A stretch of DNA of 64,000 nt from an uncultured Desulfovibrio sp. (GTDB lineage: Bacteria > Desulfobacterota > Desulfovibrionia > Desulfovibrionales > Desulfovibrionaceae), in the NCBI RefSeq assembly GCF_902477725.1, contig NZ_CABSIF010000007.1, positions 124,001 through 188,000 of the forward strand. The letters run 5' to 3'. Every line of letters starts with the position of its first letter. The first letter of the stretch is position 1. Shown in pieces: positions 41,878 to 49,588 of the stretch. The position numbers were made by a program, and so were the translations under genes. The notes beneath the pieces are model-generated. The model was not told the origin of the DNA, did no database searches, and was given only the letters and a program-made list of their open reading frames with translations.

Positions 41878-42774
41878 TCATATATCTGCCAGTCCAAAGT
41901 TGCAGAATTGATTGCGAATTATTGATATAATGTCAATGACTTCTTTTCTGTTTTCGCCTTTCCGCAAATAGCAGGATATATCAATGAAATTATCGCTGGA
42001 GCGTATTGGAATATACACGTAGCCAGGGATGATTGAATTGACAATACCGCGTGGAAAAATCCCCACATGTGATCCTGTTGCGATGGTTGCCAGTGCGGCA
42101 ACGTATCCATTTGCTCTAAAGCCGATGAGCGGCGTGAATCCTGCATTTTTGCACATGGCCGCCAGGGTGCTGCTGTAAAAGGGAAAGAATTTTTCAGACA
42201 GAACCACAAACTGGTCGTCTTTCAGCTCGCCTAGGTTAAGCATCTTTTTTCCCGAAAGCCGATGCGCTGCCGGAATGACCGCAAACAACTCAGCCTTGTG
42301 CAGTGTTATCTGTTCAAGACCATCACAGTTGTCTGTGTCTGCGCCCCGCGTGATTGAAATATCAATATGATTGTTCTTCAACGCTATAAGCTGTCTTTTT
42401 GCATTGAATTCATGGAATCTGATGTAATCCATTCTGAAATTCGCGTAACGCAACTGTTCAATAAGGTCGAAAATCATAATGCTTGGGCAAAATCCAATGT
42501 TTATGACGCATTTTTTGTGTGAATTTTTTAAGTCTGATATTGCTTCATGAATCGATGAAATGATTTTTGTGGCGAGTTTGTAGAATTTTTTGCCATCATT
42601 TGTGAGAATCATGCCATCTTTTGTTCTTGAAAACAGTGGAGATCCTACAATATTCTCTATTTCTTGTACTATCCTTGTTACTGAGGGCTGAGACAGGTGT
42701 AACATGTGCGATGCTTTTGAAATGCTTCGTGCGGATGCAACCATCATTAATGTTTTAAGATGTCTTATTTCCAT
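41878..42774 (-). CDS. LysR-family transcriptional regulator (AT-rich)
   Basis: A 298-residue regulator with MEIRHLKTLMMVASARSISKASHMLHLSQPSVTRIVQEIE as HTH and a C-terminal effector domain starting near CVINIGFCPSIMIFDLI. Its codon use and base composition are clearly more AT-rich than the left part of the window, consistent with transfer. It is divergent from a chemoreceptor gene across 487 bp that contains a 15-bp palindrome. The regulon is unknown. Confidence 0.9.
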   Translation of the reverse strand: MEIRHLKTLMMVASARSISKASHMLHLSQPSVTRIVQEIENIVGSPLFSRTKDGMILTNDGKKFYKLATKIISSIHEAISDLKNSHKKCVINIGFCPSIMIFDLIEQLRYANFRMDYIRFHEFNAKRQLIALKNNHIDISITRGADTDNCDGLEQITLHKAELFAVIPAAHRLSGKKMLNLGELKDDQFVVLSEKFFPFYSSTLAAMCKNAGFTPLIGFRANGYVAALATIATGSHVGIFPRGIVNSIIPGYVYIPIRSSDNFIDISCYLRKGENRKEVIDIISIIRNQFCNFGLADI

Positions 42775-43261
42775 GATCGTACCTGGTGCATCAAGCGTTT
42801 GCCTTTGCAGTTGAGAGTCTGGCTATCAATAAATAAGCATCAAATTAGAAAGTAGAGTATTTTCTCCATTTTTTGGATTAATAATTTATTCACATATTAT
42901 TTTATAGTATATAATTATTTTTGCATGACAGTATATATCACTATGGGACTTGAATCAATGTTAGACTCAAATATTTACGGTGTGCATGCGGCATGCAAAA
43001 ATAATATTTTACTTATTAGTATTGATCATCTAGTGCATTAAAGTAAGAAAAGGTGTTAGAGGGTGTATTGTAAAGAGATTGGACGTGAAATAACCCTGTA
43101 TATACATTATATACTGTTTGAGTGCGATATTGCTGAAATACACACTATTGTCCATGTATATGCAGCACTTTCATCAATAAAAATGGCAGACTGGAGATTT
43201 TGACGTGAGGTCATGCCCTTTTGGGCACTAAAATAACGTGCATCGATGCGGGGTTTAAAAC
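42775..43261. other. AT-rich divergent spacer between LysR and a chemoreceptor gene
   Basis: No gene of note. It holds a 15-bp palindrome TGCATGC-G-GCATGCA (42983-42997), a hairpin TGCCC-TTTT-GGGCA (43214-43227) and a 10-bp palindrome GCATCGATGC (43240-43249) close to the chemoreceptor start. A 32-codon frame at 42943-43041 lacks a ribosome binding site. The palindromes may be operators; no promoter could be assigned with confidence. Confidence 0.5.
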
Positions 43262-45019
43262 ATGCGGTTGTCCACAAAACTTATCTTGTCATTTGCTGGC
43301 ATGATTATTGTTATTTTGGCGATTTCAACATCATCCATGATCAGTACTTCAAAATTGGATGAAAGTATTGATGATGTTGATAAAGCGTATATTCCTGCTG
43401 TGATAGCCGTTGGTGATATGCATTTAAATTTTTGGACAGTGAGAGCAAACCTGACAACTATGCTTCTTGCGCGCGAAGTATCTGCCGCTGCGCGGTATGA
43501 CTCAATAATCAAAGAGTCCCTGCAAAAAATTGCAGAGGATCAAAAAAAATATATTGAATATACAGCGTTGTTTGATGGGGACATTGCTGCCCAGGCAAAA
43601 AAGCTGATCCGGCAGATAGATGATATCTCAGAAGGTATGGGAATTATAAGAAGAAATTCAACAAAGCTGGTTGCTGAAGGAAAATTTGACGAGGCGACAG
43701 CCCTGTTCTCCGCAGAATACGGTCCCCAGTTTCGCAAGCTTGCCCCTGTCTATGCGGAGCTGGTCAACCTGACGACCAGGAGCTGCAAGGAAAATATGGT
43801 TGACGCCATAGCACTTGGCGCAATGGCAAAAAACACCGGTTTGGTGCTCAGCCTGCTTGCTGTCGCCATCAGTATAATAATTACCTATCTGCTGACGCGC
43901 AGCGTTATGCGGCAATTAGGCAAAGACCCTGGGCAGCTGAATGCACTGGCCCGCCGCGTTGTTGATGGGGATTACGAGATTGCTGACGGCAGTGCCAGAA
44001 TTGGCGTCTATGATTCAATTGTATCAATGGTTGAGTCGCTTAAAGCCAACATGGAAAAGGCTCATAATGAGTCGCTGAACGCCCAGAATCAGGCTGCAAA
44101 AGCCACAGAGGCCATGCGCAATGCCGAGGAATCCGGCAAGATTGCCCAGTCAAAATCCAGCGCAATGCTGGCGGCGGCAGCGCAACTGGAAGAAGTGGCC
44201 CATGCGGTCAGCTCTGCCTCAACGCAGCTTTCTGCCCAGATAGAACAGGCCGACAGGGGCGCAGTGCAAACTGCGCAACGGCTGGGTGAAGCAGCTACCG
44301 CCATGAACGAGATGAATGCCACCGTGCAGGAAGTTGCCAAAAATGCTGGTGCGGCGTCATCCGCATCGGCAGATACCAAGGCGAAGGCCGAGCACGGGGC
44401 CACGATTGTGGGCAACTCGCTGGAGAGTATCCAGCTTGTGCACCGCCTCTCGATGGAGCTGAAAGATGACATGGCGCAACTGAATGGGCATGCGCAGGAT
44501 ATTTCACAGATCATGACGGTCATTTCCGACATCGCCGACCAGACCAATCTGCTGGCCCTCAATGCTGCCATCGAAGCGGCGCGGGCAGGCGAGGCCGGGC
44601 GCGGTTTTGCCGTGGTGGCTGACGAAGTGCGCAAGCTTGCAGAAAAAACCATGGCTTCAACAACGGATGTTGGGCGGGTGATCCGTTCCATTCAGGAAAG
44701 TACCACGAAAAGCCTTGTTTCAATGGATAATGCCGTCGAGCAGGTCAATACTGCTACGGAGAGCGCCAGCCTTTCTGGGCAGGCCCTGAGCGAAATTGTT
44801 GTCACCGCTGATGTTACAGCCGATCAGGCCAATGCCATTGCCACGGCCAGTGAGCAACAGTCTGCCGCCAGCGAAGAAATCAATCAGACAATTATTGAAG
44901 TTAATGAAATGTCGCGCCAGACAGCCGAGGGAATGGCCGAAGCTGCCAAGGCTGTGAGTGATCTGGCAGTGCAGGCGGGCAAGCTTGCAAGCCTTATTTC
45001 TGAAATGCGCGACAGTTAG
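43262..45019 (+). CDS. Methyl-accepting chemotaxis protein (1)
   Basis: A 585-residue transmembrane chemoreceptor. It has an N-terminal helix (STKLILSFAGMIIVILAIST) and a periplasmic four-helix-bundle-type sensor (about 30-190, QKKYIEYTALFDGDI). A second helix (TGLVLSLLAVAISIIITYLL) leads to a HAMP-like segment, then a long cytoplasmic signalling domain with DIADQTNLLALNAAIEAARAGEAGRGFAVVADEVRKLAEKT, the CheA/CheW-binding tip. It has no CheR pentapeptide tether at the C-terminus. The AT-rich 5' half and GC-richer conserved domain suggest a composite origin. The ligand is unknown. Confidence 0.93.
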   Translation: MRLSTKLILSFAGMIIVILAISTSSMISTSKLDESIDDVDKAYIPAVIAVGDMHLNFWTVRANLTTMLLAREVSAAARYDSIIKESLQKIAEDQKKYIEYTALFDGDIAAQAKKLIRQIDDISEGMGIIRRNSTKLVAEGKFDEATALFSAEYGPQFRKLAPVYAELVNLTTRSCKENMVDAIALGAMAKNTGLVLSLLAVAISIIITYLLTRSVMRQLGKDPGQLNALARRVVDGDYEIADGSARIGVYDSIVSMVESLKANMEKAHNESLNAQNQAAKATEAMRNAEESGKIAQSKSSAMLAAAAQLEEVAHAVSSASTQLSAQIEQADRGAVQTAQRLGEAATAMNEMNATVQEVAKNAGAASSASADTKAKAEHGATIVGNSLESIQLVHRLSMELKDDMAQLNGHAQDISQIMTVISDIADQTNLLALNAAIEAARAGEAGRGFAVVADEVRKLAEKTMASTTDVGRVIRSIQESTTKSLVSMDNAVEQVNTATESASLSGQALSEIVVTADVTADQANAIATASEQQSAASEEINQTIIEVNEMSRQTAEGMAEAAKAVSDLAVQAGKLASLISEMRDS

Positions 45020-45068
45020 GCCTGTAAGGATTATTGAAATCAATTTGCCAGAATGCTGAGTTTGTTGC

Positions 45069-45097
45069 GGGGGCGCTCCGTTAAATGGTGTGCCCCC
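45069..45097 (+). terminator. Hairpin after chemoreceptor 1
   Basis: GGGGGCGC (45069-45076) pairs with GTGCCCCC (45090-45097) with one G-U pair and a 13-nt loop. There is no good T-run, so it is a weak terminator at best. The rest of the gap to 45,277 shows nothing else. Confidence 0.45.
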
Positions 45098-45277
45098 ATT
45101 CTGAAAGCAGAAAATTACCCCGCTAGTGAACCCCGCATTTTTTGCCTTTTTCAGACCGGTTTTTCCATCCTCCGCAAAGAGGCCACGTTGCTTGTCCGCT
45201 TGCGAAAAAGCAGGCAGCGCAACTCCCTCGTCTGTTAGGCTTTGCTGAAATCTTGTCTTCTACATTGAGTGGTGCCA

Positions 45278-46516
45278 ATGGAGTCAGTTCACCTTTACAG
45301 TTTACTGTCTGGTTTTTCGCGGGCGCTTGGGCTTGTTTGCCAAGAACTGACAGAACACAATCTGCGTGTGGCCTATCTGGCGCAGGTGTTGGCAGAGCAT
45401 TGCGGCCTGGATCATCAGGAAAGAAAATACCTGCTTATTGCAAGCATGCTGCATGAGATCGGGACTATCCCGCTGAAGGATGGCCTGACCAATTTTGTTT
45501 TTGAAAAAGAAGATTATTGCGTGGCTGGCTGGGTTTTTTGCAGAACAGCCAAGCTTCCTGAAGATGTTTGCAACATGGTTCTGCTCAGAAAGACTCCGTG
45601 GAAAGAGCTGACACCGCAGGAAGATAACGCCATCAGCGCAAACTATATTTATTTTGCCGATGCTGTTGATGCTGAAATGCTCGCCCACCCGGATGCGAGC
45701 TTCTCCCATCTGGCGATTGCGATGGAAAAGAAAGCGGGTAATTTTTCTTACATCTGGCGTAATGCCTTTGCTCACATAGCAAAAAACAAAGCCATTGCTG
45801 CTGCGTATCAATCATCCGGGGAGATGGATGCGTATTTGAGCAACGAATTTTGTAAAGACATCCTTTCAACCCAAAATCTCTTGATTTTGTGCGATCTGTT
45901 TTCTCAGATTATTGACTCAAAAAGTCCGTTCACTGCAACGCATTCGCATGGCGTTGCCCATACTGCGCAGGAAATACTCAAGCTGACTGGCCTCGCATTT
46001 GGCGAAGATTACCTGACGATCTACATTGCGGGGCTCTTGCACGACATAGGCAAGTTGGCTGTTCCTGTGGATATTCTTGAGAAACCGGGGGTACTTTCTG
46101 CTCAAGAGCGGCATGAAATAAAGCAGCATGCCGAGATTGGGATACAGCTTCTTGATTCAATCCCCGGTTTTCACTGTGTTTGCGATTGGGCCGGAATGCA
46201 CCACGAGAGGCTGGATGGAAAAGGGTATCCGTATGGTCTGGGAGCAGCAAAGCTCACCTTGCCAATGCGCGTTATGGCTGTGGCTGATGTGTTTACCGCT
46301 TTGACGGAGAGCCGCCCGTACCGGGGCGGCATGGATCTGACCAGTGTGGTTGCCTGCATGTCGGCTATGGCGGTTAACAAGCAGCTTGATGCGGATATTG
46401 TAGCCCTGGTTGTAAAGAATGCGTTGCAGATCAATCAGGTGCGGTCCAGAGCGCAGCGCGATGCGGCTGCAAAATTTCTTGCCATGCGCAAATTGTGCGC
46501 CTGGACTAGCGCCTAG
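45278..46516 (+). CDS. HD-GYP domain protein with a second, degenerate HD domain
   Basis: A 412-residue protein. An N-terminal HD-like part (HNLRVAYLAQVLAEHCGL and ASMLHEIGTIPL) keeps some metal ligands. The C-terminal part is a full HD-GYP: HSHGVAHTAQEILKLTGLAF, AGLLHDIGKLAVPVDILEKP, HAEIGIQLL and HHERLDGKGYPYGL. HD-GYP proteins hydrolyse cyclic-di-GMP, so this is probably a c-di-GMP phosphodiesterase linked to motility, in keeping with the adjacent chemoreceptors. No sensor or receiver domain is attached. The ATG at 45278 has only a weak ribosome site; GTGs at 45269 and 45272 are alternatives. Confidence 0.87.
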   Translation: MESVHLYSLLSGFSRALGLVCQELTEHNLRVAYLAQVLAEHCGLDHQERKYLLIASMLHEIGTIPLKDGLTNFVFEKEDYCVAGWVFCRTAKLPEDVCNMVLLRKTPWKELTPQEDNAISANYIYFADAVDAEMLAHPDASFSHLAIAMEKKAGNFSYIWRNAFAHIAKNKAIAAAYQSSGEMDAYLSNEFCKDILSTQNLLILCDLFSQIIDSKSPFTATHSHGVAHTAQEILKLTGLAFGEDYLTIYIAGLLHDIGKLAVPVDILEKPGVLSAQERHEIKQHAEIGIQLLDSIPGFHCVCDWAGMHHERLDGKGYPYGLGAAKLTLPMRVMAVADVFTALTESRPYRGGMDLTSVVACMSAMAVNKQLDADIVALVVKNALQINQVRSRAQRDAAAKFLAMRKLCAWTSA

Positions 46517-46544
46517 GGCAGGTTTGTGCAGCAATCGGAACGTA

Positions 46545-46583
46545 AAATGCTTACCGGCGAAAGAGATTCGTCGGTAAGCATTT
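46545..46583. terminator. Bidirectional terminator between the HD-GYP and BON genes
   Basis: AAATGCTTACCGGCGAA (46545-46561) pairs with TTCGTCGGTAAGCATTT (46567-46583) with one mismatch. The A/T ends serve both converging genes. Confidence 0.85.
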
Positions 46584-46661
46584 ATTAAAGGGAAAAGTCC
46601 TGACTATATGCGCCGTGGCTGTCAGCCACGAGTGCTGGAATTATCCGTTTCCTACATCTGC

Positions 46662-47354
46662 CTACGGCAGCTCGCGCGACTCAACATCACCTGAGCCCCC
46701 GGAGCTGTTTGCTCCGCTGGAAACCGGGGTGCTGCTTGGGCTGCCGGAAGGTTCCATGCTGCCGTCCATGGGGCTCACGCCAGTGGCATGCTCCGGCTGC
46801 ATGTTGTCAAGCTGGCCCGCCTTTTGGGGGAACATAAGGTAGCTTGTTACGCCTGTTACTCCAGCAACGCCGCGCGCGGCCTGGATGGCGAGCTGCTTTT
46901 CCGCATCATCCCTTACCACGCCAAGCAGCACCACACGCCCGGAGTTCACTTCCGTATCTATGCGGGTGGAAGAGAGCCCCTTGGTGGAAATAAGGTCTTT
47001 GCGCAGCTTGGTGGCCAGCACAAAGTTGCTGGTGTCGCTGGTGGCGGGGGTGAACCAGTGGGTCGTGACCGAGCGGGGCTTGTAGCGGTTGGCTATGGTC
47101 ACAGCCTTGCCCTGCATGGTGTCGGGTATTTCACCCACAAGGAAGACATGCCCGTAAAAACTGTATACCGCAACAGACCAGCCACCAGAGAAGCTTTCGT
47201 CAAGCAGCGCCGTCTTGATTTTGGCAGAGAGTTCCTTGTCATCAGACATGGTGCCCATCAGGCGCTGGTCGTCATAGATGGAATAGCCGGTGTATGCGCA
47301 ACCGTTGAGCAGGGTGACGCAAAGCAGCAGCAATAGAAGCGCCAGTCGTTTCAT
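46662..47354 (-). CDS. BON-domain lipoprotein
   Basis: A 230-residue lipoprotein. A signal peptide (MKRLALLLLLLCVTLLNGC) ends in the lipobox LLNGC, so the mature Cys is about residue 19. Two BON domains follow (about 40-110 with IKTALLDESFSGGWSVAVYSFYG, and 115-185 with RVVLLGVVRDDAEKQLAIQAARGVAGV), then a Ser/Gly/Pro-rich tail. BON proteins bind phospholipid and act in outer membrane integrity, as in OsmY and DolP. Start ATG 47354 has AGGAGG upstream; the frame is open 74 codons further but overlaps the murA end. murA is upstream on the same strand. Confidence 0.9.
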   Translation of the reverse strand: MKRLALLLLLLCVTLLNGCAYTGYSIYDDQRLMGTMSDDKELSAKIKTALLDESFSGGWSVAVYSFYGHVFLVGEIPDTMQGKAVTIANRYKPRSVTTHWFTPATSDTSNFVLATKLRKDLISTKGLSSTRIDTEVNSGRVVLLGVVRDDAEKQLAIQAARGVAGVTGVTSYLMFPQKAGQLDNMQPEHATGVSPMDGSMEPSGSPSSTPVSSGANSSGGSGDVESRELP

Positions 47355-47460
47355 GGAATCCTCCTGAAACCCGCGTTGCGGGCGAAGCGTCTTAACGTAG
47401 TCGATCAGCTTTTTTTGCAGGCAGCAAGCATGGCACGCCCGCAAAAGGAGCGGAATTTTT

Positions 47461-48711
47461 TTATTCTTTTTCGCGGCGGATACGCGCGCCAACGGCATTA
47501 AGCTTGTGCTCGATGCTCTCATAGCCACGGTCGAGGTGGTAGATGCGCCGCACTTCGGTAACGCCCTTGGCCGCAAGACCTGCCAGAACTAAGGACGCGC
47601 TGGCACGGAGGTCGGAGGCCATCACCGGCGCGCCGGTGAGCTTCTGCACACCGCGTACCATGGCCGTGTGACCGGAAACCTTGATCTGCGCGCCCATGCG
47701 CATGAGTTCAAGCACGTGCATGAAGCGGTTTTCAAAAATGCTTTCTTCCACAACGCTGGCCCCTTCGGCAAGGCACATGAGCGCCATCAGCTGGGCCTGC
47801 ATGTCTGTAGGAAAGCCAGGGTAGGGCTGGGTTTTTACATCCGTGCCGCGCAAGGGGCCAGCGCAACGCGCCAGAACGCCCTCGGGGGTGTTGGTGATCT
47901 CCATGCCCATACTGCGCAGCTTGAGAATGACGGCTTCAAGGTCTTTAAACGGACAGTTGCGCAGCATCAGTTCGCCGCCAGTAATGCCCGCTGCCACGAG
48001 GAAGGTTCCCGCCTCGATGCGGTCGGGCATAACGGGGTATTCCCCATCGTGCAGGGAGGTAACGCCCTGAATGCGGATGACAGACGTGCCATGGCCTTCG
48101 ATTTTTGCGCCGCAGGCCCGCAAAAAGTTTGCGAGGTCAACAATTTCTGGCTCGCGGGCGGCGTTTTCAAGCACGGTTTCGCCATCTGCAAGAGCTGCGG
48201 CCATGAGCAGGTTTTCCGTGCCGCCCACTGTGGGCATGTCAAAGGAAATGTGCGCGCCCTTGAGCTGGCGGCAGCGGCCAATGATATAACCTTCCTCAAG
48301 CTGAAAGCTGGCGCCCATCTGCTCCAGCCCCTTGAGGTGCTGGTCTACGGGGCGAGCGCCAATGGCGCAACCGCCGGGCAGGGCTACGCGCGCCTGACCA
48401 ATGCGGGCCAGCAACGGGCCAAGGCACAGAACTGAGGCGCGCATGGTGCGCACCAGATCGTACGGAGCTTCCGGCAGTAAATTGCCGGGCTGCACCTGTA
48501 CCCGATGATCGTTGTATTCGCAGGTGCAGCCCAACATGTTCAGGAGCTTGATGGTGGTATGTATATCGCGCAGGTTGGGCACATTGGTGATGGTGACCGG
48601 CTCTGACAGCAGAATGCAGGCAAAAAGAATGGGCAAGGCCGCATTTTTGGAGCCGCTGACCTCAATGCCGCCAGTAAGCGGAACGCCGCCTTCAATAACC
48701 AGTTTGTCCAT
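47461..48711 (-). CDS. murA: UDP-N-acetylglucosamine 1-carboxyvinyltransferase
   Basis: First committed step of peptidoglycan synthesis, transferring enolpyruvate to UDP-GlcNAc. The 416-residue product has SGSKNAALPIL (catalytic Lys22, Asn23) and LPGGCAIGARPVDQHL with the reactive Cys, so it should be fosfomycin-sensitive in type. DRIEAGTFLVA and the C-terminal YHLDRGYE also match. I took ATG 48711, which gives the family's normal N-terminus MDKLVIEGG; 38 more codons are open upstream but implausible. It sits between the BON lipoprotein gene and the tRNA pair. Confidence 0.97.
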   Translation of the reverse strand: MDKLVIEGGVPLTGGIEVSGSKNAALPILFACILLSEPVTITNVPNLRDIHTTIKLLNMLGCTCEYNDHRVQVQPGNLLPEAPYDLVRTMRASVLCLGPLLARIGQARVALPGGCAIGARPVDQHLKGLEQMGASFQLEEGYIIGRCRQLKGAHISFDMPTVGGTENLLMAAALADGETVLENAAREPEIVDLANFLRACGAKIEGHGTSVIRIQGVTSLHDGEYPVMPDRIEAGTFLVAAGITGGELMLRNCPFKDLEAVILKLRSMGMEITNTPEGVLARCAGPLRGTDVKTQPYPGFPTDMQAQLMALMCLAEGASVVEESIFENRFMHVLELMRMGAQIKVSGHTAMVRGVQKLTGAPVMASDLRASASLVLAGLAAKGVTEVRRIYHLDRGYESIEHKLNAVGARIRREKE

Positions 48712-48898
48712 GGAGTGTCCCCGAAAAAATGTTTGACGCCGATGCAAGCCCCCTGCTCTCAAAGCAGGCACGCTGCACAGGGCTTGCGAAGCGGGCAAGT
48801 GGCCTGGCGAGCGGATTTTTGCCACTCAGCAAAGTCGCGGACGCAAGTGTAGATACTTTTCTAGATAAAATCCAGATGGAGCTGTGTTGAAAAAATGC

Positions 48899-48927
48899 TT
48901 GCCAAACTAAAATAACCTGCTTATAAG
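48899..48927 (+). promoter_or_regulatory. Promoter of tRNA-His
   Basis: TTGCCA (48899-48904), 17-bp spacer and TATAAG (48922-48927), 11 bp before the tRNA 5' end. It is a moderate match to the sigma-70 consensus. Confidence 0.6.
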
Positions 48928-48938
48928 AATTTTCCCGT

Positions 48939-49015
48939 GGCGGAAGTAGCTCAGTAGGTAGAGCACCTGGTTGTGGCCCAGGTGGCCGTGGGTTCAAGTC
49001 CCATCTTTCGCCCCA
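48939..49015 (+). tRNA. tRNA-His (anticodon GTG)
   Basis: A 77-nt cloverleaf that includes the His-specific extra G at -1 (48939) opposite C73. The acceptor GCGGAAG pairs with CTTTCGC with one G-U pair. The anticodon loop TTGTGGC gives GTG and CCA is encoded (49013-49015). It is followed at once by a strong terminator. Confidence 0.97.
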
Positions 49016-49022
49016 CAATTTT

Positions 49023-49051
49023 CCCGCGCCGCAACGGCGCGGGTTTTTTTT
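49023..49051 (+). terminator. Strong terminator between tRNA-His and tRNA-Pro
   Basis: CCCGCGCCG-CAA-CGGCGCGGG followed by eight T. The last T is immediately before tRNA-Pro. Confidence 0.92.
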
Positions 49052-49128
49052 CGGAGCGTGGCGCAGCCTGGTAGCGCACCTGCTTTGGGAGCAGGGGGTC
49101 GAAGGTTCGAATCCTTTCGCTCCGACCA
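49052..49128 (+). tRNA. tRNA-Pro (anticodon TGG)
   Basis: A 77-nt cloverleaf. The acceptor CGGAGCG pairs with CGCTCCG, D-arm GCGC/GCGC, anticodon loop TTTGGGA (TGG), T-arm with GTTCGAATC, encoded CCA. Its 5' end directly abuts the T-run of the preceding terminator, leaving no room for a normal promoter. A 15-16-bp hairpin terminator follows. Confidence 0.97.
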
Positions 49129-49140
49129 TTTATCCAAGAT

Positions 49141-49178
49141 AAAGGGATAGTCAGACGCAAGTCTGACTATCCCTTTTC
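49141..49178 (+). terminator. Terminator after tRNA-Pro
   Basis: AAAGGGATAGTCAGAC (49141-49156) pairs perfectly with GTCTGACTATCCCTTT (49161-49176) with a GCAA loop and T-rich tail. A 16-bp perfect stem, one of the longest in the window. Confidence 0.93.
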
Positions 49179-49588
49179 TGCGTTGAATGGGGTCGCCCAA
49201 AGTGGAGATTGGCAGAATTTTTTTTAAATTCCGAACTATCGATATCGATTTAAATTTGTCGCGAACCATCGCCAAGGTTGAAAAAAATTATCAGCGATTC
49301 AATGACGTGCGAATGTTGGATAATTTGTGCAATTTTTTTTGGATGTTAATTGATATTTTTGTGGTAAATAATGTAAAATTATATTTTTCATGTTAAATGT
49401 GTCTATGATGTTCACAAATCGCAATGCTTAATTGTTTATTTATATGAATTTCTATATGATGTTTTATTAGAAATTTTTTTATGACCAGCATAAATATTTG
49501 TTAGAATCCTCCGATCTATTATTGATGAAATCTGCATTGTTCCACGTTGCTGAATATATGTTTTGATGAGCATGACGGAGGGGATGTT
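49179..49588. other. AT-rich spacer before chemoreceptor 2, with a sigma-28-like promoter
   Basis: The stretch is strongly AT-rich. A 69-codon frame (49187-49396) has no family resemblance and no ribosome binding site. The sigma-28-like element TAAA-N15-TCCGATCT lies at 49491-49517, 72 bp before the chemoreceptor start. No duplicated tRNA end (attachment site) was found in this stretch. Confidence 0.5.
49491..49517 (+). promoter_or_regulatory. Sigma-28 (FliA)-like promoter of chemoreceptor 2
   Basis: TAAA (49491-49494), exactly 15 bp, then TCCGATCT (49510-49517), against the FliA consensus TAAA-N15-GCCGATAA. The core CCGAT is intact, the other positions partial. Confidence 0.55.

Noticed and set aside
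42943..43041. 32-codon frame in the LysR-chemoreceptor spacer
   Set aside because: No ribosome binding site, AT-rich, and it overlaps the 15-bp palindrome.
43228..43261. Sigma-28 promoter before chemoreceptor 1
   Set aside because: TAAA is present, but the expected -10 element at 15 bp (GCGGGGTT) does not match GCCGATAA.
49187..49396. 69-codon frame right of tRNA-Pro
   Set aside because: No ribosome site, no similarity, and the composition of non-coding AT-rich DNA.
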